Assembly: GCA_033127725.1 (NCBI GenBank)
Contig: AP026798.1
Span: 496,001 to 560,000, forward strand
Origin: Bombiscardovia nodaiensis
Lineage (GTDB): Bacteria; Actinomycetota; Actinomycetes; Actinomycetales; Bifidobacteriaceae
Direction of reading: 5' to 3'
Length of the DNA stretch: 64,000 bases
Of the stretch, positions 19,159 through 27,901 are shown in pieces. The notes below the pieces were generated by a model, which did no database searches, was not told the DNA's origin, and saw nothing but the letters and a program-made list of their open reading frames with translations. Each line of letters opens with the position of its first letter. Within the stretch, counting starts at the first letter, position 1. A program made the translations under genes and the position numbers.

Positions 19159-20487
19159 GTGAGGACGTTAATCCAGGCCTTCAAGACCAAAGAGTTGAGG
19201 AAGAAGATCCTCTTCGTCTTCGGCATCATTATTATCTATAGGATAGGTTCCTTTATACCTACACCTGGGGTAGACTATCCCGCTGTACAAAAGTGCATTA
19301 CATCGGCGGGCAATGAGGACTTCATTGGCCTCGTGAACCTGTTCTCCGGTGGCGCTCTCTTGCAGCTCTCAATTTTTGCACTGGGCATCATGCCGTACAT
19401 TACGGCATCCATCGTGGTCCAGCTGTTGCGCGTAGTGATTCCTCGTTTCGAGGCGCTGCACAAAGAAGGGCAGTCCGGTGAGGCTAAGCTCACCGAGTAC
19501 ACCCGTTATCTGACGATTGGTCTGGCTATTCTGCAGTCCACCACCATTCTGGTGACGGCCCGCTCTGGCGCCCTGTTCAACAACGCCTGCCAGCAGAAGG
19601 TCATTCCAGACGGATCGGTCTGGAACTTCGTCATTATGATTCTCATCATGACCGGTGGTACTGGTCTGATTATGTGGATGGCCGAGTTGATTACCGACAA
19701 GGGTATCGGTAATGGTATGTCGGTCTTGATTTTCACCTCCATCTGCTCGGGCTTCCTGCCTCAGCTGTGGAACATTGGATGGGGCACCAACGGCAAGAAT
19801 GGCGACTGGAAGAAGTTTGCTATTGTGGTCACGGTCCTCATCGTTATCCTCATCTTCGTGGACTACATTGAGCTGGCCCAGCGTCGTATTCCTGTGCAGT
19901 ACACCCGGCGCATGATTGGCCGAAAGATGTACGGCGGCTCTTCCACTTATCTGCCCTTGAAGATCAACATGTCGGGCGTTATTCCCCCCATCTTCGCTTC
20001 TTCGATTCTGGCCATTCCGACGCTGGTTTCCCAGTTCGGTAAGTCTGATCAGTCCTGGGTCAAGTGGATTAACACGAACCTGGCCAGCACGACCAGCGTC
20101 TGGTACATCTGCCTGTACTCGCTCATGATTGTCTTCTTCTGCTTCTTCTACACGTCCATCACCTTCAACCCCGATGAGACGGCCGACAATATGAAGGAGT
20201 ATGGTGGCTTCATTCCTGGCATTCGTGCAGGGCGCGCCACTTCCCGTTACCTCTCCTACGTGATGAACCGCTTGAATACAATCGGTGCTGTTTACCTGCT
20301 CTTCGTGGCTTTGATTCCTACGGTGCTGATTATGATGCTCAAGCTCAATGGCAAGCTGCCCTTCGGCGGCACTACCATCCTGATTATTGCGGGCGTCGGT
20401 CTCGACACCCTGCGTCAGGCCAAGGCCCAGACCGAGCAGTTCCAGTACACAGGCTTCCTGCTAGAGGGCGACCACAAGGAAGGCTGA
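19159..20487 (+). CDS. secY: Preprotein translocase subunit SecY
   Basis: This 442-residue multispanning membrane protein forms the SecYEG channel. It shows the plug/TM2 region (GVDYPAVQKC; LVNLFSGGALLQLSIFALGIMPYITASIVVQLL), the cytoplasmic loop RRIPVQYTRRMIGRKMYGGSSTYLPLKINMSGVIPPIFASS and the C-terminal GGTTILIIAGVGLDTLRQ. The start is GTG with AGGGAGG upstream. It ends the spc cluster; adk follows only after an inserted two-gene ABC locus, whereas secY-adk are often adjacent. Confidence 0.98.
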   Translation: MRTLIQAFKTKELRKKILFVFGIIIIYRIGSFIPTPGVDYPAVQKCITSAGNEDFIGLVNLFSGGALLQLSIFALGIMPYITASIVVQLLRVVIPRFEALHKEGQSGEAKLTEYTRYLTIGLAILQSTTILVTARSGALFNNACQQKVIPDGSVWNFVIMILIMTGGTGLIMWMAELITDKGIGNGMSVLIFTSICSGFLPQLWNIGWGTNGKNGDWKKFAIVVTVLIVILIFVDYIELAQRRIPVQYTRRMIGRKMYGGSSTYLPLKINMSGVIPPIFASSILAIPTLVSQFGKSDQSWVKWINTNLASTTSVWYICLYSLMIVFFCFFYTSITFNPDETADNMKEYGGFIPGIRAGRATSRYLSYVMNRLNTIGAVYLLFVALIPTVLIMMLKLNGKLPFGGTTILIIAGVGLDTLRQAKAQTEQFQYTGFLLEGDHKEG

Positions 20488-20505
20488 GCTAGTACTTCTT
20501 ACCGT

Positions 20506-20548
20506 AAAATCCAGTGTTTGCTGCATATGCGAGCACTGGATTTTTTTT
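20506..20548 (+). terminator. Rho-independent terminator of the S10-spc-secY run
   Basis: AAAATCCAGTG pairs with CACTGGATTTT around a loop of ~17 bases. A run of eight T follows. This isolates the ribosomal run from the ABC exporter genes. Confidence 0.93.
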
Positions 20549-20572
20549 ATTTTCCGCTTTCTTGCAAGACCG

Positions 20573-20590
20573 TGAGAGCATATGCTCTCA
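20573..20590. promoter_or_regulatory. Perfect 18-bp palindrome, candidate operator for the ABC exporter
   Basis: TGAGAGCATATGCTCTCA is fully self-complementary. A third copy of the half-site TGAGAGCA occurs at 20629-20636. The pair lies in the gene-free stretch ahead of the exporter and next to TTGCTT (20594), a possible -35. A dimeric regulator binding is inferred; none is encoded next to it. Confidence 0.5.
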
Positions 20591-20895
20591 AGTTTGCTTA
20601 CCCTGTATCCTTTCTGATAGGCTGATAATGAGAGCAAGTACAGAGCCAGTGAGGGACTGATACTTTCTACGGGTTACTAGTTGAATGGGCAGGGCTGAGC
20701 AAGTGCCAGGCCAGAGTGTATCTTAGGGCTGAGTGTGCCAAAGGGCTCACCCTCTCTTGTGAGGCGGTGGCAAGGGTGCGATGGATTGCACGGTGGACGG
20801 TATGGCTGTCGATGGCCTTGGTCGCGTTCTTTTCCTTCCAATACATGGTGACATTAGATTAGAGCCAGCCTGCTGGCACGCGGGTTGTTTTTACT

Positions 20896-22836
20896 GTGAA
20901 GGATGTGACCAGCCCCTCCAAAGATGAAGCCGAGCAGGCTATAAGCAAAAGCGCGCACGACCTGCGTATTAATATTTACAAGATGCAGCCAGCAGCTCAC
21001 GACTCCTACCGCGGCCGGGTTCTGTTTGTTTTCCTGGGTGACCAGGAGGCCTTCAAGAGTCAGGGTGGCTCAACCTATCCCACATTCTCGCAGGCCGATC
21101 AGAACACGCACGTTCGCCCTGCTTCTGCTCTGAGCACTGAGGACCTGCGTGGCGATTACGCTTCCAATGCAAACGCGGGCCAGCTGCAGAGCCTCATGGC
21201 CCGTTTGAGGGCCGCTGGCCTTCAAACCTCTGCCAGGCCTGCCTCAAGTATGAATGCTCTGGTCTACTCTCTAGGTCAGGGGAGTTTCGCTGCCGCACTA
21301 GCCATCGTGATGGTGACTCTGATGGTGGCACTGGGCTACTCGTCGTCGAGCAACCGCAGCATTCATGCCATAAAGAGTTTGCATGGGTACACCTCGGCAG
21401 CCATAGGGGCCAGTGAGTTGGGCAGTCTAGCCCTGAGCGTGGGTGTCGGTCTGATGGGCCTGCTCATCTTGGGCCTGCCATTTCTGGCGCTCTACAATCA
21501 CTTCAATCAGCTGTGGCGATTTGCGCTCGTATTTGCCGCCGGACAACTGGCGCTGGCCATGTACTGCGCCCTCTGCCTCTTGGTCCTTGGGGGAGCAGAC
21601 AGTCTGCGTCAACACATTCCACAGATAGTCAATGGGCAGGGCGCACCCTTGCGAGACGGCATCTTGGCAGCCGTAGTACAGATTCTGGTTTTAGCTTTGA
21701 TGTTCGCCACTGCTTCGGGGGCTGTGGGCCGTGTGAGTGCAGTACGCCACACTGAGAGTCAGCTGGGCCAGTGGTCACGGATCCCGCCTGCCTATGTCTT
21801 GCGGCTCTCAGTGCACAGAAGGCACGCCGACGACATGGCCGAGTCCTCCAAACTCATGCGGGTCATTCAAGACATGGACGCAGAAGGTCAAGTGCTGCTA
21901 GCCCGGTATTCGCCTGCGCGGGGTGGGCCAGTAGAGGGTCCAGAGGCGCACAACCCCTACTTGCCCAACGGCTCGCGCTCTATGCTGGTCAACCCCCGCT
22001 ACTTGGATTTTCAAACGGTGCGGGACCAAGCAGGTCAACGCATTCGCTTGGGAGAGCAGACCAAGGCTAGCTTTACCCTGCTGGTTCCCGCCTCCTACAC
22101 CGGCGACACGCAAAACTTGCTCGACCAGTATGTGCAAACCTTTACCAACACATGCTCCTGGCAGGAGAACTCCTGCGAAGGCATAGGGAATATCGAAGGC
22201 CGAATCATCCGCACCCAGAACGGGCAGGAAGTGGCTACCTATCACGGCACCAAATATATGCCAGCTGAAGACCAACAGGATTTGAGCTTGACTGACCCGG
22301 TGCTAGCGGTACTCTCGCCCTCTACGGGAATTCCTGGACCCATGGAGTACCTGTCATATACGTCCACGGCGAGCCTGCTCTTCTTCGATGCGGACGGTCT
22401 GGATAAACGCCTGACTCAGGTGGGCATTCGTTCCGGCTACCAGGGCATAGATAATGCGGCCGACTCAGTAGCGGTCACTCTGGCCATAACCAAGCGAGAG
22501 CAGCGAGGCGACCTGCTGGGCCTTGCCTTGGGCGCTTTCGCTCTGATACTGGCCACCCTGGTCTGCGCGAGTGTCTACTGCCAGACGCGGCGAAAGGCCT
22601 CCTTTGTGGAGGTGATTCACGGCTATGGTTTCCTGCGCCGCCATGCGCTCTTCTTTACAAGCGAGCTGGGAGCTGCGGTCTTGAGTCTCATGATTACTGC
22701 CCTTCTGGGACATATGAGCCAGCCTACTGACGCCCTTATTGGAGTGACCGCCCTGCTGGCGGTATCTTGCTGCACCTTTGGGGCGGTAGCCGGGTACGAG
22801 TCGCGTTTTCGTTCTGAAGACATCAAGCGGCCGTAA
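20896..22836 (+). CDS. Bacteriocin-type ABC exporter permease (DUF1430-like), N-terminus interrupted by an amber codon
   Basis: The 646-residue frame has an extracytoplasmic domain first, then TM segments (about 135-160, 180-205, 210-235, 260-280), a large second extracytoplasmic region (~300-545), and three C-terminal TM segments. This matches the 'bacteriocin-associated integral membrane protein' family that pairs with a small ATPase. The family normally opens with a TM helix. That helix is present in the same frame upstream (GTG at 20776: RWIARWTVWLSMALVAFFSFQYMV) but is cut off by TAG at 20860-20862. The intact frame therefore restarts at GTG 20896 with no ribosome-binding site and no first helix. 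It is either a pseudogene by nonsense mutation, a sequencing error, or a truncated product. The ATPase gene follows after 17 bp. Confidence 0.7.
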   Translation: MKDVTSPSKDEAEQAISKSAHDLRINIYKMQPAAHDSYRGRVLFVFLGDQEAFKSQGGSTYPTFSQADQNTHVRPASALSTEDLRGDYASNANAGQLQSLMARLRAAGLQTSARPASSMNALVYSLGQGSFAAALAIVMVTLMVALGYSSSSNRSIHAIKSLHGYTSAAIGASELGSLALSVGVGLMGLLILGLPFLALYNHFNQLWRFALVFAAGQLALAMYCALCLLVLGGADSLRQHIPQIVNGQGAPLRDGILAAVVQILVLALMFATASGAVGRVSAVRHTESQLGQWSRIPPAYVLRLSVHRRHADDMAESSKLMRVIQDMDAEGQVLLARYSPARGGPVEGPEAHNPYLPNGSRSMLVNPRYLDFQTVRDQAGQRIRLGEQTKASFTLLVPASYTGDTQNLLDQYVQTFTNTCSWQENSCEGIGNIEGRIIRTQNGQEVATYHGTKYMPAEDQQDLSLTDPVLAVLSPSTGIPGPMEYLSYTSTASLLFFDADGLDKRLTQVGIRSGYQGIDNAADSVAVTLAITKREQRGDLLGLALGAFALILATLVCASVYCQTRRKASFVEVIHGYGFLRRHALFFTSELGAAVLSLMITALLGHMSQPTDALIGVTALLAVSCCTFGAVAGYESRFRSEDIKRP

Positions 22837-22853
22837 AACCGAAGGAGGATTTC

Positions 22854-23537
22854 GTGTCTGCACTCAAAGATAAGCCTTTTGACCTCACCATTACTGGCCT
22901 AGAAAAGAGCTTCGGCCAGCGGGTGATTTGGTCTGCCCTCTCGTGCACTGTTCGCTCGGGAGCCTTGACCGCCGTGACCGGGGATTCTGGTGCTGGCAAA
23001 ACCACCCTGCTCAACTGCATAGGGCTTCTCGAACCCTTCGACTCGGGTACGCTCTCCTTTGGCGACTGGCGCTTTGGACCGAAGGTGAGCCCGGGCTCGC
23101 AGCGCAAGTGCCTGCGGGAAGTTTTGGGCTTTCTCTTCCAGAACTACGGGCTGATTGACCGCTGGAGCGTCCGCCGCAACCTGATAGTGCCCTTAAAGCT
23201 GCAGGCGGGCAGCCGGCGGCAGAAGGAGGACAAGATCAGCCAAGCCCTGTCCTCAGTAGGGCTCGAAGGCTACCAGCAGAAGAAGGTCTATATGCTCTCT
23301 GGCGGCGAGCAACAGCGGGTGGCTCTGGCCCGGCTCATCCTCAAAGATCCTTCGATTATTCTGGCTGATGAGCCCACATCTGCCTTGGATGAGGGCAATG
23401 CGGACCTGGTGATGCGCATGCTCAAGCAGCAGGCACAAGCTGGTGCTCTGGTGCTCGTGGCCACCCATAGCCCTCACATTGTGGCCCAGTGCTCAGCCAA
23501 CATACATATTGCTCAGGCCGAGAGCCCGGCGCTGTGA
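22854..23537 (+). CDS. ABC transporter ATP-binding protein (bacteriocin-export type)
   Basis: This complete 227-residue ATPase has Walker [10 protein letters not shown] (~42-50), a Q-loop ([10 protein letters not shown]), signature [14 protein letters not shown] (~142), Walker [13 protein letters not shown] and the switch His (ATHS). It belongs to the MacB/LolD-like group that energises DUF1430-type or FtsX-like permeases. The GTG start has AAGGAGG five bases upstream. It is the partner of the preceding permease; if that gene is dead, this ATPase has no obvious partner nearby. No bacteriocin precursor was found around it. Confidence 0.92.
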   Translation: MSALKDKPFDLTITGLEKSFGQRVIWSALSCTVRSGALTAVTGDSGAGKTTLLNCIGLLEPFDSGTLSFGDWRFGPKVSPGSQRKCLREVLGFLFQNYGLIDRWSVRRNLIVPLKLQAGSRRQKEDKISQALSSVGLEGYQQKKVYMLSGGEQQRVALARLILKDPSIILADEPTSALDEGNADLVMRMLKQQAQAGALVLVATHSPHIVAQCSANIHIAQAESPAL

Positions 23538-23653
23538 GCCTGCGAGCTGCATGTTGGTCTGCACTCACGAGTCGCTTTCTCCGCTGGGTCGTATGATGGA
23601 GGAGGTAAGGGCCCTGCCAAGGGGCCACCAGGCTTTGTGAGCAAAGGATTACA

Positions 23654-24229
23654 ATGGCACAACGACTGCTGATTATGGGACCTCAAGGAGTAGGGAAGGG
23701 GACGCAGGCTGCCCTGCTTGCCAAGCATTACGGCATTCCCACGATTTCTACGGGCGACATCTTCCGCTATAACCTGAAGAATGGCACGCCTCTGGGTAAG
23801 CAGGCTCAGGCCTACATTGACAAGGGCGAGCTGGTTCCCGACGAGCTGACCAACAGCATTGTGCAAGACCGCTTGGGCATGGATGATGTTCAGGAGGGCT
23901 GGATTCTGGACGGCTACCCGCGTTCCGCCTCGCAGGTGGAGGCCCTGGATGCCATGCTCAAGGAGCTCAAGACTCCGCTGACTGCCGTAGTGGCGCTCGA
24001 TGCCGACCGGGCAGTGCTGATGGAACGAATGAAGAAGCGGGCGCAGATTGAGGGGCGTGCCGACGATACGCCCGAAGCCATTGCCAAGCGCCTGGACATC
24101 TACGCTAAGGAGACCGAGCCCCTGCTCGACATCTACGCCCAGCGGGGGATGCTCATCAGCATTGACGGCGTGGGCGAGGTTGAGACGATTTCGCAGCATA
24201 TTATCGACCAGCTCGACAAGCGTTCCTGA
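23654..24229 (+). CDS. adk: Adenylate kinase
   Basis: The enzyme interconverts ATP + AMP and 2 ADP. The 191 residues contain the P-loop GPQGVGKGTQAA, the AMP-binding STGDIFRYNLKNGTPLG region, the DGYPRSASQ motif and LMERMKKRAQIEGRADDTPEAIAKRL. The short lid without the zinc-binding Cys is the usual actinobacterial short form. A TATGAT at 23592-23597 could be its -10. It belongs to the secY-adk-infA succession typical of Gram-positives. Confidence 0.97.
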   Translation: MAQRLLIMGPQGVGKGTQAALLAKHYGIPTISTGDIFRYNLKNGTPLGKQAQAYIDKGELVPDELTNSIVQDRLGMDDVQEGWILDGYPRSASQVEALDAMLKELKTPLTAVVALDADRAVLMERMKKRAQIEGRADDTPEAIAKRLDIYAKETEPLLDIYAQRGMLISIDGVGEVETISQHIIDQLDKRS

Positions 24230-24271
24230 GCTCAAGCCCCAGTAGGCTGATCGACCATAGGCGCATATCCT

Positions 24272-24311
24272 AGTGCCCTACCTGAGCAGAAGTAGTAGCG
24301 GGTAGGGCACT
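24272..24311 (+). other. Hairpin downstream of adk
   Basis: AGTGCCCTACC pairs perfectly with GGTAGGGCACT (11 bp) around an 18-base loop. No T-tract follows, so it is at best a weak terminator for adk. The rest of 24230-24666 contains no gene; its only other feature is the palindrome at 24451-24480. Confidence 0.6.
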
Positions 24312-24450
24312 GCTGTAGGCGCAAGTAGGTGAGGTCAGCCTTATTGGTTTTCGGCGGTTGGAGCTGGTAGTCGGCTCCCGTAGATTGCCAAGTGCGGACC
24401 TGCCCCTAGGGAGTAGGACAATCACAGATGCGAACGAAAGCTGTTTTCCT

Positions 24451-24480
24451 AAAAGTTGAGTGCATAAGGCTCAACTTTTT
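24451..24480. promoter_or_regulatory. HAIR-like operator (HspR site) upstream of hsp20, overlapping a possible terminator
   Basis: TTGAGT-N7-GCTCAA (24455-24473) matches the HspR-associated inverted repeat (core TTGAGT-N7-ACTCAA) with one mismatch. It sits within a 10-bp perfect stem AAAAGTTGAG / CTCAACTTTT followed by one more T. HspR represses dnaK and clpB operons in actinobacteria, and hsp20 is a sensible target. The same sequence could simply end the adk transcript. It lies ~190 bp before the hsp20 start, far for an operator unless the promoter is also distal. Confidence 0.45.
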
Positions 24481-24666
24481 CACTCTGAGTTAAATTCGGG
24501 CATAAGAGGCACTTACAAAGGTTGAAGGAAGTGAACGGCAAGGGCAAGACCCCCAGGGAGCATCTGGAGGTGGCAGGCCGGGACTAGCTGCTGGGGTGAG
24601 CGGTTGCTTCCGGACTGCGGCTCCTGTCTCGAAGGTTTGACTCTATATGTGTGAGGAGTGAGTATT

Positions 24667-25122
24667 ATGGCAATGCTTCCAGCTTTGATGAACAACTCGA
24701 TTTTCTCTGATTTCTTCGACGATCCCTTCTTCAACAACTGGCGTGATACGCGGCGCTCGCAGGGGACAGGCATGGTGCCGTCCAACCTGATGAACACTGA
24801 TGTGCGCGAGAAGGATGGCAACTACGAGCTCGATATTGACCTGCCCGGCTTTGCGAAGGAAGATGTGAGCCTACGCCTGGAGGACGGCTACCTGGTCGTC
24901 TCCGCCCAGAGGAAGGGTGAGCAGGGCTCGCAAGATGACTCTGGCAAGTGGATTCGCCGCGAACGCTACACGGGCTCATGCTCCCGTAGCTTCTACGTGG
25001 GCGAGGGCACCAAGCAGAGCGACATCCATGCCAAGTTTACGGATGGCACGCTTCACGTGACCCTGCCGAAGGAATCCGTGCAGCCTGTCGAGAATAAGCA
25101 GACGATCGCAATTGAGGACTGA
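24667..25122 (+). CDS. Hsp20 family small heat-shock protein
   Basis: The 151-residue protein has an N-terminal Phe-rich arm (IFSDFFDDPFFNNW), an alpha-crystallin domain (~residues 38-135: NTDVREKDGNYELDIDLPGFAKEDVSLRLEDGYLVVSAQRK ... FTDGTLHVTLPKE) and the C-terminal tail. sHsps hold unfolding proteins as oligomers without ATP. The ATG at 24667 has AGGAG eight bases upstream; an in-frame GTG at 24658 overlaps that site and is rejected. The HAIR-like site upstream suggests HspR control. Confidence 0.93.
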   Translation: MAMLPALMNNSIFSDFFDDPFFNNWRDTRRSQGTGMVPSNLMNTDVREKDGNYELDIDLPGFAKEDVSLRLEDGYLVVSAQRKGEQGSQDDSGKWIRRERYTGSCSRSFYVGEGTKQSDIHAKFTDGTLHVTLPKESVQPVENKQTIAIED

Positions 25123-25161
25123 TAGCGGCGGTTGAGCCGTAAGAGGTTCTCTAACAGTTGT

Positions 25162-25198
25162 AAGGCCACCGAGGGTCGATTCCCTTGGTGGCCTTTAT
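25162..25198 (+). terminator. Terminator after hsp20
   Basis: AAGGCCACC-GA-GGG pairs with CCC-TT-GGTGGCCTT around TCGATT. The T-tract is short (TTTAT). Confidence 0.8.
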
Positions 25199-25292
25199 AG
25201 TGTGTGCTCAATCGAGCAAGCACTCCGCAGGTACGTAAGACTCACGCAGTGGGCGATACTAGAACACGCCGTAGATTTTTGGCGCTCTATCA

Positions 25293-25301
25293 TGCTACAC
25301 T
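25293..25301 (+). promoter_or_regulatory. Candidate extended -10 promoter for infA
   Basis: TGC-TACACT (TG extension 25293-25294, -10 hexamer 25296-25301) lies 61 bases upstream of the infA ATG. The -35 region is weak, as often seen with extended -10 promoters. Confidence 0.45.
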
Positions 25302-25361
25302 AGTAAGTTGGTGTGTCGGTAGACGCATCATGTAATCAGCCAACGAACGGATTGAAGGCTC

Positions 25362-25580
25362 ATGGCAAAAGACGGTGTGATTGAAGTCGAAGGTCGAGTA
25401 GTGGAGGCATTGCCGAATGCAATGTTCCGCGTCGAGCTAGAAAATAAGCACATCGTTCTGGCTACGATCTCAGGCAAGATGCGCAAGAATTACATTCGCA
25501 TTCTGCCTCAAGATAGGGTAGTGCTGGAGATGAGCCCCTACGATTTGAACCGCGGTCGCATTACGTACCGGTACAAGTAA
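25362..25580 (+). CDS. infA: Translation initiation factor IF-1
   Basis: The 72-residue S1/OB-fold protein ([65 protein letters not shown]) is exactly family length. It blocks the A site during initiation. It leads the infA-rpmJ-rpsM-rpsK-rpoA-rplQ operon. Confidence 0.98.
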   Translation: MAKDGVIEVEGRVVEALPNAMFRVELENKHIVLATISGKMRKNYIRILPQDRVVLEMSPYDLNRGRITYRYK

Positions 25581-25604
25581 AGGTACAAGAAGCAAAGGAA
25601 AACC

Positions 25605-25718
25605 ATGAAGGTCAGCCCTAGTGTGAAGAGGATCTGCGAGAATTGCCGCGTGATCCGTCGTCACGGCCGCGTCATGGTGATCTGCACTAACCCGCGCCAC
25701 AAGCAGCGCCAAGGCTGA
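25605..25718 (+). CDS. rpmJ: 50S ribosomal protein L36, zinc-binding type
   Basis: This 37-residue protein ([19 protein letters not shown].. ending NPRHKQRQG) carries the C-x2-C-x12-C-x4-H zinc site of canonical bL36. The Cys-free paralogue used under zinc starvation is not seen here. An AAAGGAA ribosome-binding site precedes the ATG and the gene lies 24 bp after infA. Confidence 0.97.
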   Translation: MKVSPSVKRICENCRVIRRHGRVMVICTNPRHKQRQG

Positions 25719-25757
25719 GCAGATTTCCAGCGGCATAATTCAATAGGCGTCAAGTCA

Positions 25758-25807
25758 CAGCTCAAGGAGCTGAACCCCGAGTACGCAGGCTCGGGCCGGG
25801 CAACCGG
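25758..25807 (+). other. Three consecutive hairpins upstream of rpsM
   Basis: CAGCTC-AAG-GAGCTG (25758-25772), CCCGAG..CTCGGG (25776-25795) and CCGG-GCAA-CCGG (25796-25807) follow each other in the 130-nt gap between rpmJ and rpsM. In E. coli this is where the alpha-operon S4 translational operator lies. The match here is positional only. Confidence 0.5.
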
Positions 25808-25848
25808 AGGACTTGGTGCACGACCTGCGTGAACAGAAGGAATCGAGC

Positions 25849-26226
25849 ATGGCACGTCTTGCCGGAGTCGACATCCCTAATGAGAAGCGCATCGAGATAG
25901 CTCTCACCTACATCTTCGGTGTAGGGCGCACTCGTGCAAAGGAAACACTCGCCGCGACTGGTATTAGTCCAGATATTCGCGTCAAGGATCTCACGGATGA
26001 GCAGCTAGTTACGCTGCGTGATTACCTCGAGGGCAACTACAAGATCGAGGGTGATTTGCGTCGTGAGATTGACGCTGATATTCGCCGGAAGATCCAGATT
26101 AATTGCTATCAGGGCATGCGCCACCGCAGGGGACTTCCTGTGCATGGCCAGCGCACCAAGACCAACGCCCGTACCCGCAAGGGCCCGAAGCGTACAGTCG
26201 CCGGAAAGAAGAAGGCGACCAAGTAA
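25849..26226 (+). CDS. rpsM: 30S ribosomal protein S13
   Basis: The 125-residue uS13 ([68 protein letters not shown]) is full length. The ATG at 25849 is preferred over an in-frame GTG-side extension from 25813. It contacts S19 and P-site tRNA in the head. Confidence 0.98.
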   Translation: MARLAGVDIPNEKRIEIALTYIFGVGRTRAKETLAATGISPDIRVKDLTDEQLVTLRDYLEGNYKIEGDLRREIDADIRRKIQINCYQGMRHRRGLPVHGQRTKTNARTRKGPKRTVAGKKKATK

Positions 26227-26305
26227 GGTCGTATGGGTCGGTAGCGAAAGCTCCACCTGCAAGCAAGTATAATAATCTTTAATCGTTAGAAGGAAACGAG
26301 GATCA

Positions 26306-26704
26306 ATGGCAGCCACAAAGCAGGCCACGCGCAAGCCTCGTCGTAGGGATCGCAAGTCGGTTCCCGTCGGGCAGGCGCACATCAAGTCTACGTTTAACAA
26401 CACTATCGTCTCTATATCTGATCCCTCAGGTGCAGTTGTGGCCTGGGCTTCGGGTGGCGATGTCGGTTTCAAGGGTTCGCGTAAGTCCACTCCATATGCA
26501 GCTGGTATGGCTGCTGAGTCGGCCGCGCGCAAGGCCATGGAGCACGGCGTCAAGAAGGTTGACGTCTTCGTGAAGGGTCCCGGCTCTGGCCGCGAGACCG
26601 CAATCCGCTCTCTTCAGTCCGCAGGGCTCGAGGTCGGCTCCATCTCCGATGTCACTCCACAGGCACATAACGGTGTCCGTCCACCCAAGCGCCGTCGCGT
26701 CTGA
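26306..26704 (+). CDS. rpsK: 30S ribosomal protein S11
   Basis: The 132-residue uS11 ([68 protein letters not shown]) is full length. It is followed directly by rpoA; rpsD, which lies between them in many bacteria, is absent from this cluster. Confidence 0.98.
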   Translation: MAATKQATRKPRRRDRKSVPVGQAHIKSTFNNTIVSISDPSGAVVAWASGGDVGFKGSRKSTPYAAGMAAESAARKAMEHGVKKVDVFVKGPGSGRETAIRSLQSAGLEVGSISDVTPQAHNGVRPPKRRRV

Positions 26705-26735
26705 GCACTAGAAAACCATAAAGTCCACCCGCGAT

Positions 26736-26758
26736 GACCGGTGAGTGCACCACCGGTC
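26736..26758 (+). other. Intercistronic hairpin between rpsK and rpoA
   Basis: GACCGGTG pairs perfectly with CACCGGTC around AGTGCAC. It ends 21 bases before the rpoA GTG, close to its ribosome-binding site, so it could modulate rpoA translation. Confidence 0.65.
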
Positions 26759-26779
26759 GGAGCTGAAAGGATAAGAACA

Positions 26780-27775
26780 GTGCTTATTGCACAGCGTCCG
26801 ACACTTACTGAAGAAGTTGTCAATGCCCAGCGTTCACGGTTCACCATTGAGCCTCTTGAGCCTGGGTTTGGCTATACTCTCGGCAACTCTCTGCGTCGTA
26901 CCCTGCTGAGCTCGATTCCGGGAGCGGCCGTTACCTCGGTTCGTATTTCCGGTGCCCTGCACGAATTCACCACGCTTCCCGGCGTGGAAGAAGACGTAAC
27001 GGAAATCCTGCTCAACATCAAGAACATCGTGCTCACCAGTGAGTATGACGAGCCGGTCGTCATGTATTTGCGTAAGAGCGGCGAAGGTGAAGCCAAGGCT
27101 GGAGACATTACGCCTCCCGCTGGAGTCACCGTAGCCAATCCCGATCTGCATATTGCGACCTTAGCTGAAGACGGCGAGCTTGAAATTGAGTTCACCGTTG
27201 AACGCGGCCGTGGGTATGTTCAGGCTCAGCTCAACAAGCAGGATTCTGATGAAATTGGCCGAATTCCGGTCGATTCCATCTACTCCCCAGTGCTTAAGGT
27301 CTCTTACAAGGTTGAGGCTACGCGCGTTGAGCAGCGTACCGACTTTGATAAGTTGATCTTGGATGTTGAAACGAAGCCAGCCATCTCACCTCGAGATGCT
27401 GTGGCATCAGCAGGTTCTACCCTGGTCGAGCTCTTCGGTCTTTGCCGCGACCTGAATGATCAGGCCGAGGGCGTAGAGATTGGTCCCGAGCCGGTGCAGG
27501 AAGAAGCCGACCCTGAGATGAATGTCCCCATTGAGGACCTGAATCTGACGCAGCGGTCTTACAACTGCTTGAAGCGTGAGGGTATCCATACCATTGGAGA
27601 ACTCGTAGCGCACACCGAGCAGGACCTGCTTGACATCCGCAACTTCGGGATGAAGTCCATTGACGAGGTTAAGGAGAAGCTCCAGGGTATGGGGCTGTCT
27701 TTGAAGCCATCACCTCTAGGGTTCGATAGCAGTAACCTTGAGGGCGGCACCTTCTTCTCGCCGGAGGATCAGTGA
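26780..27775 (+). CDS. rpoA: DNA-directed RNA polymerase subunit alpha
   Basis: The 331-residue protein has the alpha-NTD dimerisation domain ([34 protein letters not shown]) and the alpha-CTD with helix-hairpin-helix ([48 protein letters not shown]). It scaffolds RNA polymerase and contacts UP elements and activators. The GTG at 26780 is chosen for its GAAAGG site; an upstream in-frame start at 26741 would include the hairpin. Confidence 0.97.
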   Translation: MLIAQRPTLTEEVVNAQRSRFTIEPLEPGFGYTLGNSLRRTLLSSIPGAAVTSVRISGALHEFTTLPGVEEDVTEILLNIKNIVLTSEYDEPVVMYLRKSGEGEAKAGDITPPAGVTVANPDLHIATLAEDGELEIEFTVERGRGYVQAQLNKQDSDEIGRIPVDSIYSPVLKVSYKVEATRVEQRTDFDKLILDVETKPAISPRDAVASAGSTLVELFGLCRDLNDQAEGVEIGPEPVQEEADPEMNVPIEDLNLTQRSYNCLKREGIHTIGELVAHTEQDLLDIRNFGMKSIDEVKEKLQGMGLSLKPSPLGFDSSNLEGGTFFSPEDQ

Positions 27776-27793
27776 CCGATTAGGTCTACCAGT

Positions 27794-27827
27794 GGAGCGG
27801 ACGACGGCAAGGGAAAGCGTCCGCTCC
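27794..27827 (+). other. Intercistronic hairpin between rpoA and rplQ
   Basis: GGAGCGGACG pairs perfectly (10 bp) with CGTCCGCTCC around a 14-base loop. No immediate T-tract. Likely an attenuator or processing signal within the operon. Confidence 0.65.
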
Positions 27828-27901
27828 CGCAAGAAGTCTTTTCGACTCGGATGTTCGGGCGTATGCCCACCTGAGCGGGAAGCATCACAAGGAGATATGT
27901 T

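Noticed and set aside
20590..20770. A bacteriocin precursor gene upstream of the exporter
   Set aside because: All frames in this stretch are short and closed; no leader peptide or lactococcin-972-like frame is visible.
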